DNA of 64,000 bases from contig JASJOG010000137.1 of the NCBI GenBank assembly GCA_030142905.1, positions 418,501-482,500 on the forward strand, given 5' to 3'. Position numbers and translations under genes: made by a program. This document shows, piece after piece, positions 1 to 13,400 of this stretch; the first letter of the stretch is position 1, and each line of letters starts with the position of its first letter. This stretch comes from Heliopora coerulea (lineage: Eukaryota > Cnidaria > Anthozoa > Scleralcyonacea > Helioporidae). Under the pieces are notes generated by a model, which saw nothing but the letters and a program-made list of their open reading frames with translations, was not told where the DNA came from and ran no database searches.

Positions 1-1483
1 TTATGTTAGACATTTAATTATAAATAGCCCTGAATGTTAAAAATATAGCTGCCATAATTACTGCCTATCTTGCTTATTCTTCGAAAATATTGAAATTGAT
101 TTCATTTTATAAATTCTTTTGATTATTCAAATAATGTCAACAAAAAATCAGTAATTACAGTAGTTGCATTACGTAGTTTTTACATAGTATTACATACAAA
201 TGTTATGTATGTGCAAACATACATATTTATTTAGATGTGTACATACATACTTTATTATCTTTTTGGTTCCTCAGAGGGTAGTCTTATAATGAAAATTATT
301 GCCCAGCAGACGATTTTTAAAACAGACATAATAAGAATTCTTTAATGCATCTAATGTTTTGTCACTTTACATGTAACATCATCAGAGCAAAATGAATGCA
401 TGATAGTGATTTTAGATCTCTTAAATGATTATAAAACTAGATGTCATTATGCATTATGCATCCTCAGCATGGGCATAGAGCTTTTCTATTCCCAGGGGGA
501 CTAAAACTGAAAGTGGAAATGCCTGAATTCATGATTGGTGAATGATTTGTTGATCAGATTTCGAAATTCTGTGTTGGATTTAACTCATTTTCTCAGGGGC
601 ATCATGGGTACTATTGGCTTGAAGAAATTGTCAGGCTTTGACGGTTATATTACCCCAACCAACACGTCAGTAACCCTACCATTTGTGAATCACCTATCAA
701 TGTAAAATCCCAGAGCGCTAAGTCCCACCAAAGCTATTTCTATGGGAGCTGAAGCCCCTTAGCCCCCTATACTCTATGCCTATGATCCTCAGAGGCTTTT
801 GCAGTTCTAGAAATGATTGCAGTTTCCTTTGATTCCCCAGACAATTGCAATTCATGAGATATTTTATCCTATTTTAGTGCCAGCTGACATATTTTATCCT
901 GATCAAATCCTTTTGATCCTAGTGGTGAGACTATGTGGAGTAAAATTATCTTATGTTCACCAGTATAAAGTTCTGAAGAACCAATTGGGGGTCAAAGTCA
1001 TAACCTTTTATGCTATAAGGCTACATACACTACATTTCATGATCTGCTAATTGGGTTGCAATTGACAATTTTTAAAGTGTTTAGTCTTATTATGACCTGT
1101 ATACAGCAAAATTTTACTCCTGGTGTAACCCAATCTGGATCAGGCTATTTCAGGTGTCAATAATTCTGGAGGTGATCATTTTGCTCCCTCTTCTTGTTTT
1201 CTTTATTATTCAGTATATTTTCTGGGGTTATATTATTCAGTATTTTGCTTCAGGGGTTGGTTTATTACCCAGAGGGGGCCAAATCACCCTTCCCCTGCTA
1301 AGAAACGGATAAGGGTACAAGTGCTGATTAGCGGACGTGCCTGGCAGCTAACCTTTGCAGTCGGCTCAGTAACAAATATTATGAACTTTCCGCGGGAAAT
1401 TAAAATGCAGCCGTGGCCACATTCGAACGTGAAATGGCCTTAGTCAACAAAGATATTACTCAATTCCCAAAAAGTTAAGTAAT
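1..1483. other. Non-coding sequence, no gene seen
   Basis: AT-rich sequence with only short open frames that show no family signature or splice-consistent exon. The missing first exon or exons of the PH-RCC1-FYVE gene could lie here or beyond the left edge, but I could not find a frame resembling the start of a PH domain. Confidence 0.5.
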
Positions 1484-1767
1484 ATTTCATAAACAAGTGC
1501 GAGTGTTATACCAGGGGTTACAAACATGAGAAAACAATGAAAATCACAAGGCCGTGAACCGAGTGATTTTGATTGTTCTCGAGTGTTTGTAAAACATGAG
1601 AGGATAATGAAAATCACGAAGCCGTAGGCCGAGTGATTTTTGTTGTTCTCGAATGTTTTACAAACGCGAGAGAACATTGAAAACCACGAGGCGGTAGGCC
1701 GAGTGCTTTTTATTGTTCTCGAGTGTTTGTAACCCCTGGTAAAACACGAGACACGAGTTTATGAAAT
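1484..1767. repeat. Inverted-repeat element with three internal 70-bp tandem units
   Basis: The outer ends are inverted: ATTTCATAAAC near 1484 and GTTTATGAAAT ending at 1767, followed inwards by CCAGGGGTTACAAACA and its complement. Inside lie three tandem units of about 70 bp starting near 1524, 1594 and 1664. Each unit has its own inverted pair (AAAATCAC ... GTGATTTT) around GGCC. No protein is encoded. It looks like a non-autonomous DNA element. Confidence 0.7.
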
Positions 1768-2004
1768 AGCTTCTCAATTGTCTATTTTGAATTTATAATT
1801 AAGAAATGTGGTAATAATCGGTTCTAAGTAAGAGCCGTTTATTATCTGATTTCTTCCTTATGAATTCAGTTTACGCGACCTTTACCGGGTTTCAAAACAC
1901 ATGCACATGAATGACATGACCAAATATGTTCCTCTGGTTGGTTAATTAGGTCATGAATTATTAACGAGTTTGAGAAGAAACTTTACAATACTATTCAACC
2001 AATA

Positions 2005-2028
2005 TTAACCCTAACCCTAACCCTAACT
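2005..2028. repeat. Short interstitial telomere-like repeat
   Basis: About three perfect CCCTAA units followed by CTAA. TTAGGG is the cnidarian telomere repeat, so this is an interstitial telomere-like tract rather than a chromosome end. Confidence 0.7.
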
Positions 2029-2499
2029 AAATACATGTCAATATTATATTTTTAATAAACCTCTTTTTCCTTGGGTTGTGTCTCTTAAAATTTTCCTGCC
2101 AAATCACACTTGAATATTGAGCCAGTAATATACTGAGCAGCATCCAGGTGCGTCCGCTAAACTGCACTCTAGCCAACCATTGCCCTTTACAGCGATTTGT
2201 TTTGAGATTGTGTGCGAATTACTTAACGCCAAACTAAGCGTCTACGTGGTTCAAACTAAAGAGGTCGCTAGGAAGAATAACATGGAGTGTATCATATTGT
2301 GTGATATAAATGCTAGGTACCTGCCATTGTATACTCGGCAGACAGTTTAAGAGGCCTTGAGATAATTTCATTGGGGAATGTTGTATACGTACTGTGAGAA
2401 ACTCTTCTGCAAGCGCAACCATGCAGATAAAAGTCGTCTCTTACAGGTGAACTTCGATCCTGATTGGTCAGACGATTTTCCGCACTAATGAGTATAATC

Positions 2500-2585
2500 G
2501 TTAAGATAGATGAACGATCTTCAAGCTCTGTACTCAGAAATCATTTTCTGAGTACAGAGCTTGAAGATCGTTCATCTATCTTAAC
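2500..2585. repeat. Near-perfect 86-bp hairpin, SINE-end family
   Basis: Two 41-bp arms (2500-2540 and 2545-2585) are reverse complements around the loop TCAT. The arm sequence (AGATGAACGATCTTCAAGCTC, then TACTCAGAAA) also forms the outer ends of the inverted tRNA-SINE pair at 11753-12056, so this is a tail-to-tail remnant of the same family. The word GAGTATAATCG occurs on both sides, at about 2490 and 2625. Confidence 0.8.
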
Positions 2586-2946
2586 ATATATCCAAGCTCT
2601 CAAATTTCTAAAATCATAAACTGAGTATAATCGTCTCACTAATCAGAGGCCTCATGACGATTGTTTGCCACTAGTGAGAAAAGCGTATCGACTTTTCCCG
2701 CCACAGCTCATGCGAACCTTTACAGTTTGAACTTTTTGTTTGCTATCAAATATCATCTTTATTACGTTGTGTTCATACTTATCTTGCCGTTAAATACGTG
2801 ACCTTTTAAGAATATCATTCAAAATAATTACAATTTCTAACTTTTATGTTGTCTAATACGACTTGTCGTACCGAGAAAGTTGAAGAAGGGTTTGCCCCAT
2901 CACTTGTTATAAAAAAATGTTTATCAAAGTACGCATATAGTAAGCA

Positions 2947-3093
2947 AATTACGTCATGGTTGCTTCGCTTGTCCGTTTTTATTCACTTGTTGTGATGAAT
3001 TACAAACTCGCTCAGTCGTGCCTCGCTTGTTCGTTTGTGATTCATCACAACTCGTGAATAAAGATCGTACGCTCTCAGCAACCATGAAGTAAT
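2947..3093. repeat. Imperfect inverted repeat, MITE-like
   Basis: The left arm holds CATGGTTGCT, then ATTCAC and GTGATGAATTACAAAC. The right arm holds GTTTGTGATTCATCAC, then GTGAAT and AGCAACCATG. No open frame of note lies inside. It is probably a short non-autonomous DNA element. Confidence 0.6.
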
Positions 3094-4428
3094 CTATAAT
3101 AAGCTTTTACATGTTTGCTGTGCGCGCTCCATTACTCGAAAAAAATGCAGAAAAACGTGTTGGGAACTCACTTTGTGAATAACTGCTGAGAAAAAATTGA
3201 ATCCCGAGGCAATGAGACGCACCAGACCTTCCAGCGCCAATGAAAAATGTTCCGAATTTTTCCCTTATATAAAGAGGAAGTAATTTTAGTCAGCGAAATA
3301 AAGCTTGTTTTCCGTTATTTTGTTTGTTATTCTATGTTATAAAGGATTGGCGTGATCTTTTGGGTTATGGATGCACTTGGGAAGCAGGGCTATAAAGTCT
3401 ACAGTTGCTCTAGGCTATTGCCTCGAGCAACTATTACGCTTTTTTCGTACTCTTCCAACTTCCCGCGTGCACCCATAGCTCAAATCATGAACCATTTCTT
3501 CATTTCATTTCGGACCAGTAATTTTTGGAGGGAAAACCTTGGGTCTTATTGAAATGAAATTGAAGGAGAATTTACTATCTACATTGAAAAGTTCCGAATA
3601 TGAAAACATGCTGGAACACTAGTGTTGCTTTTGCTTAAAGGTGATTTTATAAAACTACGATAAATCAATGTTCAACTGGTGGAAACAAGAAGCAAAACAG
3701 ACAAAGTTACGATGTCAAGTAAACAGTCCATTCGACGACGAAAACCCAGTTAAAAATGGGAAAGCAAATTAATAGATTCTACATTAACCTCGTTTGTTCG
3801 GTCCGTATTGCAAGGCTGTTGCTTTCGGTCTTTTTCGCACTGGTTGCTCAATCTGTACAAAAACCTCAGGCAAATACTTCCCTGCATGGACTTCGCTCTA
3901 TGTTAATAATTATATATTGCTGACTCGAGTTACTATATTTGACGTCACTCTGATCCTTCTGATAAGTCTAGTTTCCATAATGTTCTAGGACGTGGTAGCT
4001 TGCGTGCGTGTGTGCCATGTGCATGTGGTACGCAAAGATTCGAAGAACTACGACGTCAAACGTTTTGAAAGATTTTTTCACCGTTTTTAAGGTTCCTCTG
4101 GACCTTAAAGAGCTAATAATGGTTTGATAATGGCTCAATAATCGCTTAAATTCGTTCAAAATATACTTGTTCCAGCTTCTATAGCCCTATGACTTGGGTT
4201 CTTCGAAGATCATTAGCTTTTCGAGTTTGATCTATGTCGAGAGCTCAGAAAACAAATTTCTGAGATTGAGGAACATTCAACAGTCTCTGTAAAACCAAGT
4301 TTACACGTTCTTGTACAAGTTTGCGCATCCCACCAACTTAAAGCATGACCAAGCAACCAACAAGACTCAGAAATTTGTTGGAGATGTGAATTAACATGTA
4401 GTTTGTTTTGTTAGTGCTTGTTTCTCAG
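3094..4428. other. Non-coding sequence before the first recognised exon
   Basis: I see no recognisable gene or repeat here. It is either intron or 5' flank of the PH-RCC1-FYVE gene that begins, as far as visible, at 4429. Confidence 0.5.
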
Positions 4429-7400
4429 GTTACGGATGTTTTGGAAGGCCAAAAGACGGATCGTTTTGTAAACTGGCAGATTCCTGAAGAATACAAAGTA
4501 AGTTTCAACTTCTTTAAATGTAAAATTTTCATAAGGTATTTTTTTTCGGAGTCCTCTGGTTTCTTGGGCTTATGAATCACCGACCTTAAACTTCAATTTA
4601 TGGAAACAAGGTGTCGGTACCCTGGAAAAACTAGTACAGCTTATCTTGCTTCTTCTTTTGTTAAAAGTTGAGCACTGAAGATACTTCTTCATGCAGGTCC
4701 TGTCCTTATCCGTGATGTATTCAACCGAGCAAGGACCAAAATATCTGGATATTGTAAGTAAAGACAAGAAGGAATGTGATATCTGGCTCACAGGGTTGAG
4801 GGTGAGTTGTGTTTTGTGTACCATGATGACTGGTTTGAATAATCAAGATAAAACAAATAAAAAAAGGAAAATTTAAAAGATGCAATCAAAATCTTAGAAA
4901 AGCGGTTCAAAGTGGAAAAAAACAATCGATCCCCTTTATTGAAGGAAGTGTAGCAATCTTCCGACTTTTTCATTTAAATGTGACGAAAACGCTCCCAAAG
5001 ATCATTTTTTATCTCAAATACAGGAAAAGTTAACGTAGCATTATTACTAGTAAATGTAATGTTCTATTGGAATAATATAACTTTCCCACCGTTAGTGACG
5101 GAAATCGCCTTCACTCATACCTCATCGTCGCACTTTAGTCACTTTTAATAATCCCATCAAACATAAAAGTTGATACGCCTAAGCACAGGTGGATCTAAAA
5201 CAATTCTTTGGGAACTTTGTCCTCCTTCTACATAATTACGGAGTCTTTTTGTGAGTAGTCGTGTATCTGTGCGAGTTCTTTTTTTATATATATATGTGCG
5301 CGTGCGTGTGTGTGTTTGTGTGTGTGTGGGGTGCTTATGACCATAAGCGAGTGTTTGTGCCAGTACCGACGTACCAGTTTTTACGCCTGCAAGTGTTATC
5401 ACGAGTGCCAGTGCAAGTGTGCGAGTGTATTGTGTTAATGTTTTTGGCTGGGAACAAGTTTATGCCGTACTTTGAGGTGAATAGCCTCATTTGTTTGAAA
5501 GAAATAAGACGCCACTTGCATAACACGCGCAATAAAGAAGACTTGAGGTGTTCTGGTAGTAAGTACGAAATCGCGAAATGTATTAGAAAGACTTGGCTTA
5601 CTTAAGGCGAGAAAATCATTTTTGTGTACTGTCTACAAAAATGAAAGCAGGATCTTATTTCTTTTGCGTAAAAGGTCGATTGAGACTCCGACTAAGAAAT
5701 GATAATGCCGGCATTTTTCACAAATGAAGTGCTAAGAATGTATGCACGCCGTATCTATTTCGTTCACAAGAAACAACTTGGTCCAGCAAAGCACACCAGA
5801 AAGATGTTTACTTTGTTATTTGCTTTTGTACTGCCGGGATTCTATCTTCATATAAAGTGGTCAGTTAAAAAGTCATCAACGCTTGAGACATTGCCTTTCT
5901 GAAAAACTTGTGTATTGGACCCTGCAGGCATTCAAATTTTTCCGGGTAATTTATATCAACTGTTCCTCATCGCCTCAGCCTGTTTCAAAGAGCTGCACTT
6001 GCCACTGGATAGAACTTTCAATACTTAAAAGTGTTACAGCCAATACTAAATTTCTAATTAACCTTGCTTTCATCCCCATTCATGTATTGTGGACTTGGTC
6101 CCCTCCGCTTGTGTGTTGACAGCTAATCTTGGAATGGTGTCAGAGCTGAAGTTGTAATTTTGGTTTATCTGTGTAAGGCTCTAATAGCTGGGATCCAGGA
6201 TAAAGAACTTGTGGAAGAACTAATTAACAACGAAGAAGATCTTGACAAATCTTTAAAAAATATAGTTACGACGTTGGAAAGAAACGATAAGGTAGATATC
6301 TTTTTCCTCGATAAAACTAAACACTATTCTGACTACTGTATGGTAAGCTCGTATTCATTCGTAAGCAGTTCTGAGTGGACTTATGTTCTGCTGACAAGAG
6401 GTTATATTGAGGTGGACTTATGCTCTTTCATATTCTTCGATCGAACAGACAACTTTTTTAACACTTCATTTGATTTTTCAATGTCTTGAATAATAAACTC
6501 TGCAATGTTAAACTGAAAATAATTGAGACAAAAAGAAACTTACTAATGATGCATTAAACTTTCAACTTGGATAGTAATTATTCATCAATCTTAACCTTCA
6601 AAATTTCATGTAGTTTACTTCGCATTGTTGTTCTTTTGTAAGGTGCAATGGTATGTGATGTATAAACGAAGACCTTCATTCTCAAACGCCTTGTTTTGAT
6701 AAGACTTAGGGATTTTCTGAGAAGTAGTACCACACATATAAGGGGCGGATCGATAATTTGGAAAAAGTGGGGGGGGGGGGGGACGGGGGAAAGGTGCAAA
6801 AAGTTTTTAAAAATTCACGCCACTGTGTGGCGATTTAGTGGAAGAATTTTTATGGTATTGTCGATTCCGATGTTTTTTAAATTTGAATTTCTTCTATACT
6901 CACCTTTTCGTTTTGTTGTTTGTTCCGATTCACTTTGAAAGTAATCATCAATCTTCTCGGTGGCCGATGTGCTTAATGCTTGTGTTATGAAACCAAGCAA
7001 AAAGTCACATGAGAACTAATTAGAAAAGGAGGACGCGCGTCCGGTGCGCTCCTACCTAAATCCGCCCCTGCATCTGGGAAATAGAATTTCTGGCAGTAAA
7101 AATGTCTTGTCCTATCAGTTTCTCCGGCAGCCGGACATTATGTATGAAACTTTACAAAATTTTATATCCAAGCTTAGGTCAAACTCGACGACGTATGTTT
7201 AATCCGATGTCCAAATATGTAGAAGTTACTTGAAAAACCCGACGCAGCCGTTTTCTTAATCTTCGAAATGCTTAGATTACTGTTTTGAGTAACGTAAATG
7301 CGAACGCTGTCCAGCTTGTCACTGTCAAGAGACAACTATCGAAATTCGGGTGAAAACTATCGAAATTCTTATCTTTTTCTGCCTCACCTTTGATGAAATG

Positions 7401-10400
7401 TTTTTGACAATACTATAGCCTGATGCAGAATATCTTGGGACGTCAGTTCGTGGGGCTAAACCTTTGTCTGTTTCGCTGCACCGAAATGGTAAGTGTATTG
7501 TTTACTGCATTTTTTCTCTCTCTAGAAGAATAGACTTACTGTTATCGGGGATAGGGCCAGGATTTTGGAAACAAGTGCGCAGATTTGATAGCCAATCATT
7601 AAAGTGTTTTCTTCATTTTGTAAGCACTTTGAAGCAACCTCTTAGCATATAGAGATAAAAATAATGAAGAAAATTAGCTAATTTCCCCAATAGTGTTTGC
7701 TTTGTAACATCCAAAAAAAACTTCGTTTGTTTTGTGCCTGTAGACGCTTCCGTGATATTTTGGTCAGCTACTAAAACATCTGCAGTGGTTGGTTAGTTTC
7801 TGAGATTTACGTTTGTTTTCTTTTCAGTTGGTTCTTCGGACATGTACACTTGGGGAGACGGGTCGAGAAGCATGTTGGGACACGGTGAAGAAATTGAAGA
7901 ACACAGACCGCGAATTGTCGATGCGTTGTCCACATTAAGCATTAAGTTAGTCTCTTGTGGAACTAATCATACTTTGTGTGTTACTGGTGAGTGCCATTAT
8001 TTTAACTGCATAAGCACGTGTCGTGATGTGCTAACTCGGAATATCGAAATCACCTTCCTACTTACTTTAGAACTGACCGGCTATACCGGAGAGGTTAAAC
8101 AACGGCAGGCGGTGTACTAATCCGATATTTTACCAATTTATGAGACTAAGTAGGAAAATAGGATATGTAAACCAGAGGCTTTGGAAGTGGGGGTGCAGGT
8201 GGACCGTCGATCCCCCAATATTTCCAAAAAGGGGGTATTGCCTCCCCATAAAAACTGACGCATATTTTGCTCCAAAACACGTGCTTTTTTTATCTGAGAT
8301 GTGAATTGGAATCTGTTTGTTGAACGATTTAATTGTAAATTGAACCAAGATTTATTTTTCGGCCATCAAAAACTATATTTAACGTTTGTGCATTATTTTT
8401 TTTTTTAACATGGCAGTTTCTGAAGTGTAAGATGTTGAAAGGTTAAATCTATCATCTGCTCTGTCTCAGTTTCGTCACGGTCTCGATGTTATGTAGGTCA
8501 TATTTTGGCATGCTTCAAGCATGTTTTGAACTTACAGATGTTTACCTGTTAATTCTCTCCAATTTTTTTTTAATTTGGACCAACTTCCTTTGCAAATTTT
8601 ATCAGCATTTTTTATAGGTAAACATGAGATGTAAAATACATATTTCTAATTTTGATCCTCACTGATGTCAACGAGAATGGCAAAGAACCTTTAAGTAAAC
8701 ATACCGAACGTTTATGTCGTTTTTCGTATTACACTTTTTTCATTAGGTTGACCCAACTTTTATTTAATATATTTTTATTTTTAACCATCATTCTGATTTA
8801 TTACTTTCAGCTTCGGGAGAAATTCTTTCCTGGGGAAGAGGCTCAAAAGGCCAACTTGGCCATGGTCATTTGAGGGATAGATTTACCCCACTAAAAATCG
8901 GCGCACTACAGCACGAGGTTGTTGTACACATATCATGTAGTGAATACCACTCTGCGGCGGTTACAGGTATCTTTCTTGATAAAATTATTTAGAATATCTC
9001 TTCCAGGATGTAAACGCAATGCATTTCTTTCCGCATTGTTGAGAACCGTCATCTGTACTATCTACAAAATGAGTGGTCATACTGTAGATGCTGTTAATAA
9101 AATGAACGTCCATTCATTATTGCTTAATACATATCTTTATTATCGTTAATACGCTATAAAAGAGGGAGTTGTTCTTCAAAGATATTTTCGTTTTATAGGT
9201 AATCGATTATTAATATTTTAGTAGAACAATGTAAAGCACAAAGAAACGATCTACAGGGAAAATCTTTTTTACAATTTATGTACAGAAAATTAAATGTTGT
9301 TAAAGCATGAATGATGGATTTAAGTGTTATCCAATATACGCTTCATTTTTTCTAGAAAAAGGAAAGCTTTACACCTGGGGATATGGAAGCATAAAGTTGG
9401 GATACGAAGCACCTAACGACAAGCAGCTTTCTCCCAGAATTGTGGAAAGCCTTTCACCATACACCTTGATTCATGCGTCTTGTGGAAAGGACTTCACTCT
9501 TGGTAAGGTTTATCCAAAATTAAGTTGTGATAATTTTTATCTTGAAATAAAATATGTTTTTTATGGCATATTTTAGTATTCCCACTAAACTAGCAAACTC
9601 CGTACCCGAAATTATCCTTCTATTTACACAATTATCTTTAAACATGAAAAAATTACTTAAACACGGAGCGATCGCATAAGAAGAGGCTGAGTTTCTCAGC
9701 CTGTCAATTATGATTAAGGAAAGGTCGCATGTTATTGGTCAATTGAATTCAGACTAATTTCCGGTGGACGAATATCACGTTCAATTGAGGAGAATATGGG
9801 AGATGAATTTGTTTGCAACGACGTTGCTGCCTGGATAGTATTTTGCGCCTGTTGGCCATTTGAACTGTTTAGACTGAGCCAACAATCCAAGAGCAATTCC
9901 ATCACTTCAATATTTCCTGCCGGTTTTCCGTTGGACAACAACTGATTCCTCACGGTGTTGATTTTTTACGTACTTCTACCAAGCGCCCTTCCTCATCGCG
10001 TTTCACTTCCATTTTGAAGCCGTAGTAGGCCTTGCTCTCTTTAATTGCACTTTTATCCTTCTGGTAGTAGGCTTTATTGCGATCATACCTGCTAAGCCCC
10101 GCAGAAAGCGGAGTTATGCTTTGCGCAGAGGTAGAAGTCCGAGCTGTTGGATGAGAGCAACCGAGCATATTTGCCACAAATGAATTTGAAAGTGGCGCCA
10201 GTTTTTGTTTATATTTATAATATTACAAGCTTCAAGAATGCGCCAAAAAGAATGCAGATGGCTATGACACATCGCGGACGTAATAAAATGTGAATCGTGC
10301 CCAAACACTGCGCGGGTAGAATGACTATAAGCGAATGAAGATGCGCAGGACGTCTCGAATGATTATAATACGACGTATAACAACAAGAAAAATCAGTAAA

Positions 10401-13400
10401 TGTGGCATGTTCAGCCATTTATTGCTTTATATATTGTTTAGCTGTATTTTAAAAACACATTTTAAAAGTATTTCCGTAAGCTTTAGGCTCTAGGACACGC
10501 TTGTGGAGCTCTACGCTATCCAGTTCAGTCACGCTTCAAAGTGTCCGCCAGTTTGAAACATGCAACTGCCATACGAAGCCAGAAATGTGGGAGGAGCTTA
10601 CCCTTTTATAGCGTCGCTCCGTGTTTAAGTGCATTGTTATAGATGGAGGTGTTTATAACTCGTGCAGCATGTTTGTGTAGGGTTGTACGATGTACAAGAA
10701 ATGCTCCCTAGCCATAATAGCAATTTTGGCTTTTAAGGTGCTGTTACACTTGCAATCTTTCACACGATTTTGTTGCGCAACAAAATTGTGAGGATTTTTG
10801 AAAGTGTAACAGCCCTCGCAAGCAGTGGACCTCGCAACCTTTTTGTTGTAAGCAACATTGCCGAAAGTTGAATTGGGTTCAACTTCTCACAACGATAGCC
10901 ACAATGTTTTGCTTGGATCAATTTAAGTAATGTCTTCTCCATTCTTTCTTTGCTCTTTAAAAACCCCGAAAGTGTGTATAAACACTAACCCTAATCCCTA
11001 AATTGATCCAAAAACTTCAAGTGTAACATCACTTTGCAATTTTATTGCGCAACAAATGGCGCTACAAAATCTCATGGAATATTACAAGTGCAAACGCACC
11101 TGTACTCTTCAGCAACTATTTTAATGATGTTAAATCTCTGCATACGATGTACAAATGGCGGGCTATTCGTCGCAACAGCCTTACTGAATTTATTCGTTTT
11201 GTGACCTTATTTCTACTATTACAATTTTCGCAATTGTCTATAAAAATATCCTCATGTAATGTGCGAAAGTTTAGTCAAAATATTCTTGCTGATTTAAATT
11301 TGTTGGTTGGTATATTTAAATGAAAACAGTAATAGTAACGATCAAAATAACAATGGCAACAAAAACAATAATAATAATAATATTGATAATAATGAAAATG
11401 AAAATAAATGGTCATAAGTTTGTTGACAATAATTACTATTTGTTACTGTTCTTATTATTTTGTATTGTTTTCATTACAATTAATTATAACTATAGTTAAA
11501 GTAGTAAAACTAGGACTGATTAATTAGTAGGTAGCGAACAGTAATCAGCCTACAGTAAACAGTCAACTCCCAATAGTGCACTGCCCACTGTACACTTACT
11601 GTCACTGTCACAGCAATTGACTGTAATAGAAACAGTACGAGTGCCCGTAGCGATAACAGTTGCAGTAACAGTTACAGTAAAAGTAAAAGTAACAAAAACT
11701 GCAAAAATTGAAACAGTTTGATGTTTGAGAAACGTAAGAGCTTGGATATATTAAGGTAGATGAACGATCTTCAAGCTCGATACTCAGAAAATGATTTCTG
11801 AGCCGCAGACGGGGATCGAACCCGCAACCTTCTGATGACCGGTTAGACGCTCTAATTTCAATCATTATTAATATATAGTGGCTTCCACTTAGGTCGCACA
11901 TATATATCGAATTTGCACCTTAGCTCACCATCTGAGTCTCGGTAACTCAATGGTTAGAGCGTCTAACCGGTCATCAGAAGGTTGCGGGTTCGATCCCTGT
12001 CTGGGGCTCAGAAATCATTTTCTGAGTATCGAGCTTGAAGATCGTTCATCTACCTTCATTAGTAGTAATAGCAGCAGCAACACTAACAGCAGTAACTGTA
12101 AACAGCAGCATGCCAGTGGGTGGCTGGTTAATAATGACCAATAAAAAATAAATAGTGAACAGTAAATTGTAAATAGTAATGTTAACGACTGCGGTAACAG
12201 TAAAAATAGCAGAAACAGTAGCAGTAAGCAGTAAGCGGTAAACATCAGACATTGAACATTAAACATTAGACATTAAACATTAAACATTAGACATTAAACG
12301 TTAAACGTTAAGCATTAAACATTAAGCATTAAACATTAGGTATCAAACATTAAACATTAAGCATTAAACATTAAGTATTAAACATTAAATATTAAGCATT
12401 AAACGTTAAGCATTAAACGTTAGGCATTAAACCTTTCACTGCAGGAGTTCTTCCCTTTATGGGTAAATGGAAATCTAATCCGGCCGGGAAAGAGTTAAAC
12501 ATTACATAGCGAACAGCAAATAGTTAAAAGTGAGTAGTAAGCAGTAACCCGTAACCAATAACTAATTAATAATAAGTTAGCAGTAACAGTGATGGTAGAA
12601 ATGATGATTATGAAAATAAAGTGATCTCTTGTTCAGGAAAATGTTCATGTCTTGTATCTTCTTTTACAGCTTGTACTTCTGATGGTCAAGTATTTGCATT
12701 TGGAAACAATAAATTTTATCAGCTTGGTCTTGGAGATGATACTCCACGTTGCGACCCTACACTGGTGGAGTTCAAAAATATGGAAGGGGACCATATTACG
12801 CAAGTTGGTTGTGGCGAATACCACAGTGCCGCTTTATCTGGTAACATTTAGTTTTAATTCCTTCACTGAGTGTACGTAACTTACTTTTTAGAGGGATAAA
12901 AGAGACTCCGCACCCTTCAAACAATTCTCTTCAAACCCACAAAAGCAAAGCATGTGGGCATAGTTAGTTGGGAAATCAAGCGTTTGCAGTACAATAATGT
13001 AACCGTAATCATTGGCTTGTTTAAATTGTGTCCTTTTTATACGTTTCTAATAAAGCGGAAAAGATTTTACGATAAGACAAATGGGGTATCCATGGGCTAA
13101 CCATCATCTCACATGTTCCTGGCAAATCTTCACCAAAAGAATTTTTGCTACATGATACTTGACCTTCCACAAAGCTATTTGAATCATTGTCCGAACCACA
13201 GAGGTAGGGACGTGCTACTGGTTTTCCCATAAAAGCAATATAATAGCATTCAAGCCATAACTTGAACAAGTATTGAGGACGCTTGCAAGGAAGATTGCGG
13301 CAGGTAAAAATATGAGGACATAAATCGTGAGGGGGGTTGACACTAAGCCTCTTCTGCTAAGTTTGCGAGGAATCTATGAATCTAATTTATAGACCCAAAA

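Noticed and set aside
250..345. Possible first PH exon (reads EGSLIMK after a CAG acceptor)
   Set aside because: The frame runs into a stop after about 24 codons without the expected tryptophan strand or donor.
11934..12009. A tRNA gene on the plus strand with A and B boxes
   Set aside because: The acceptor-like stem pairs, but the D arm and anticodon arm are poor, and the unit is part of a 102-bp inverted SINE arm duplicated next to it.
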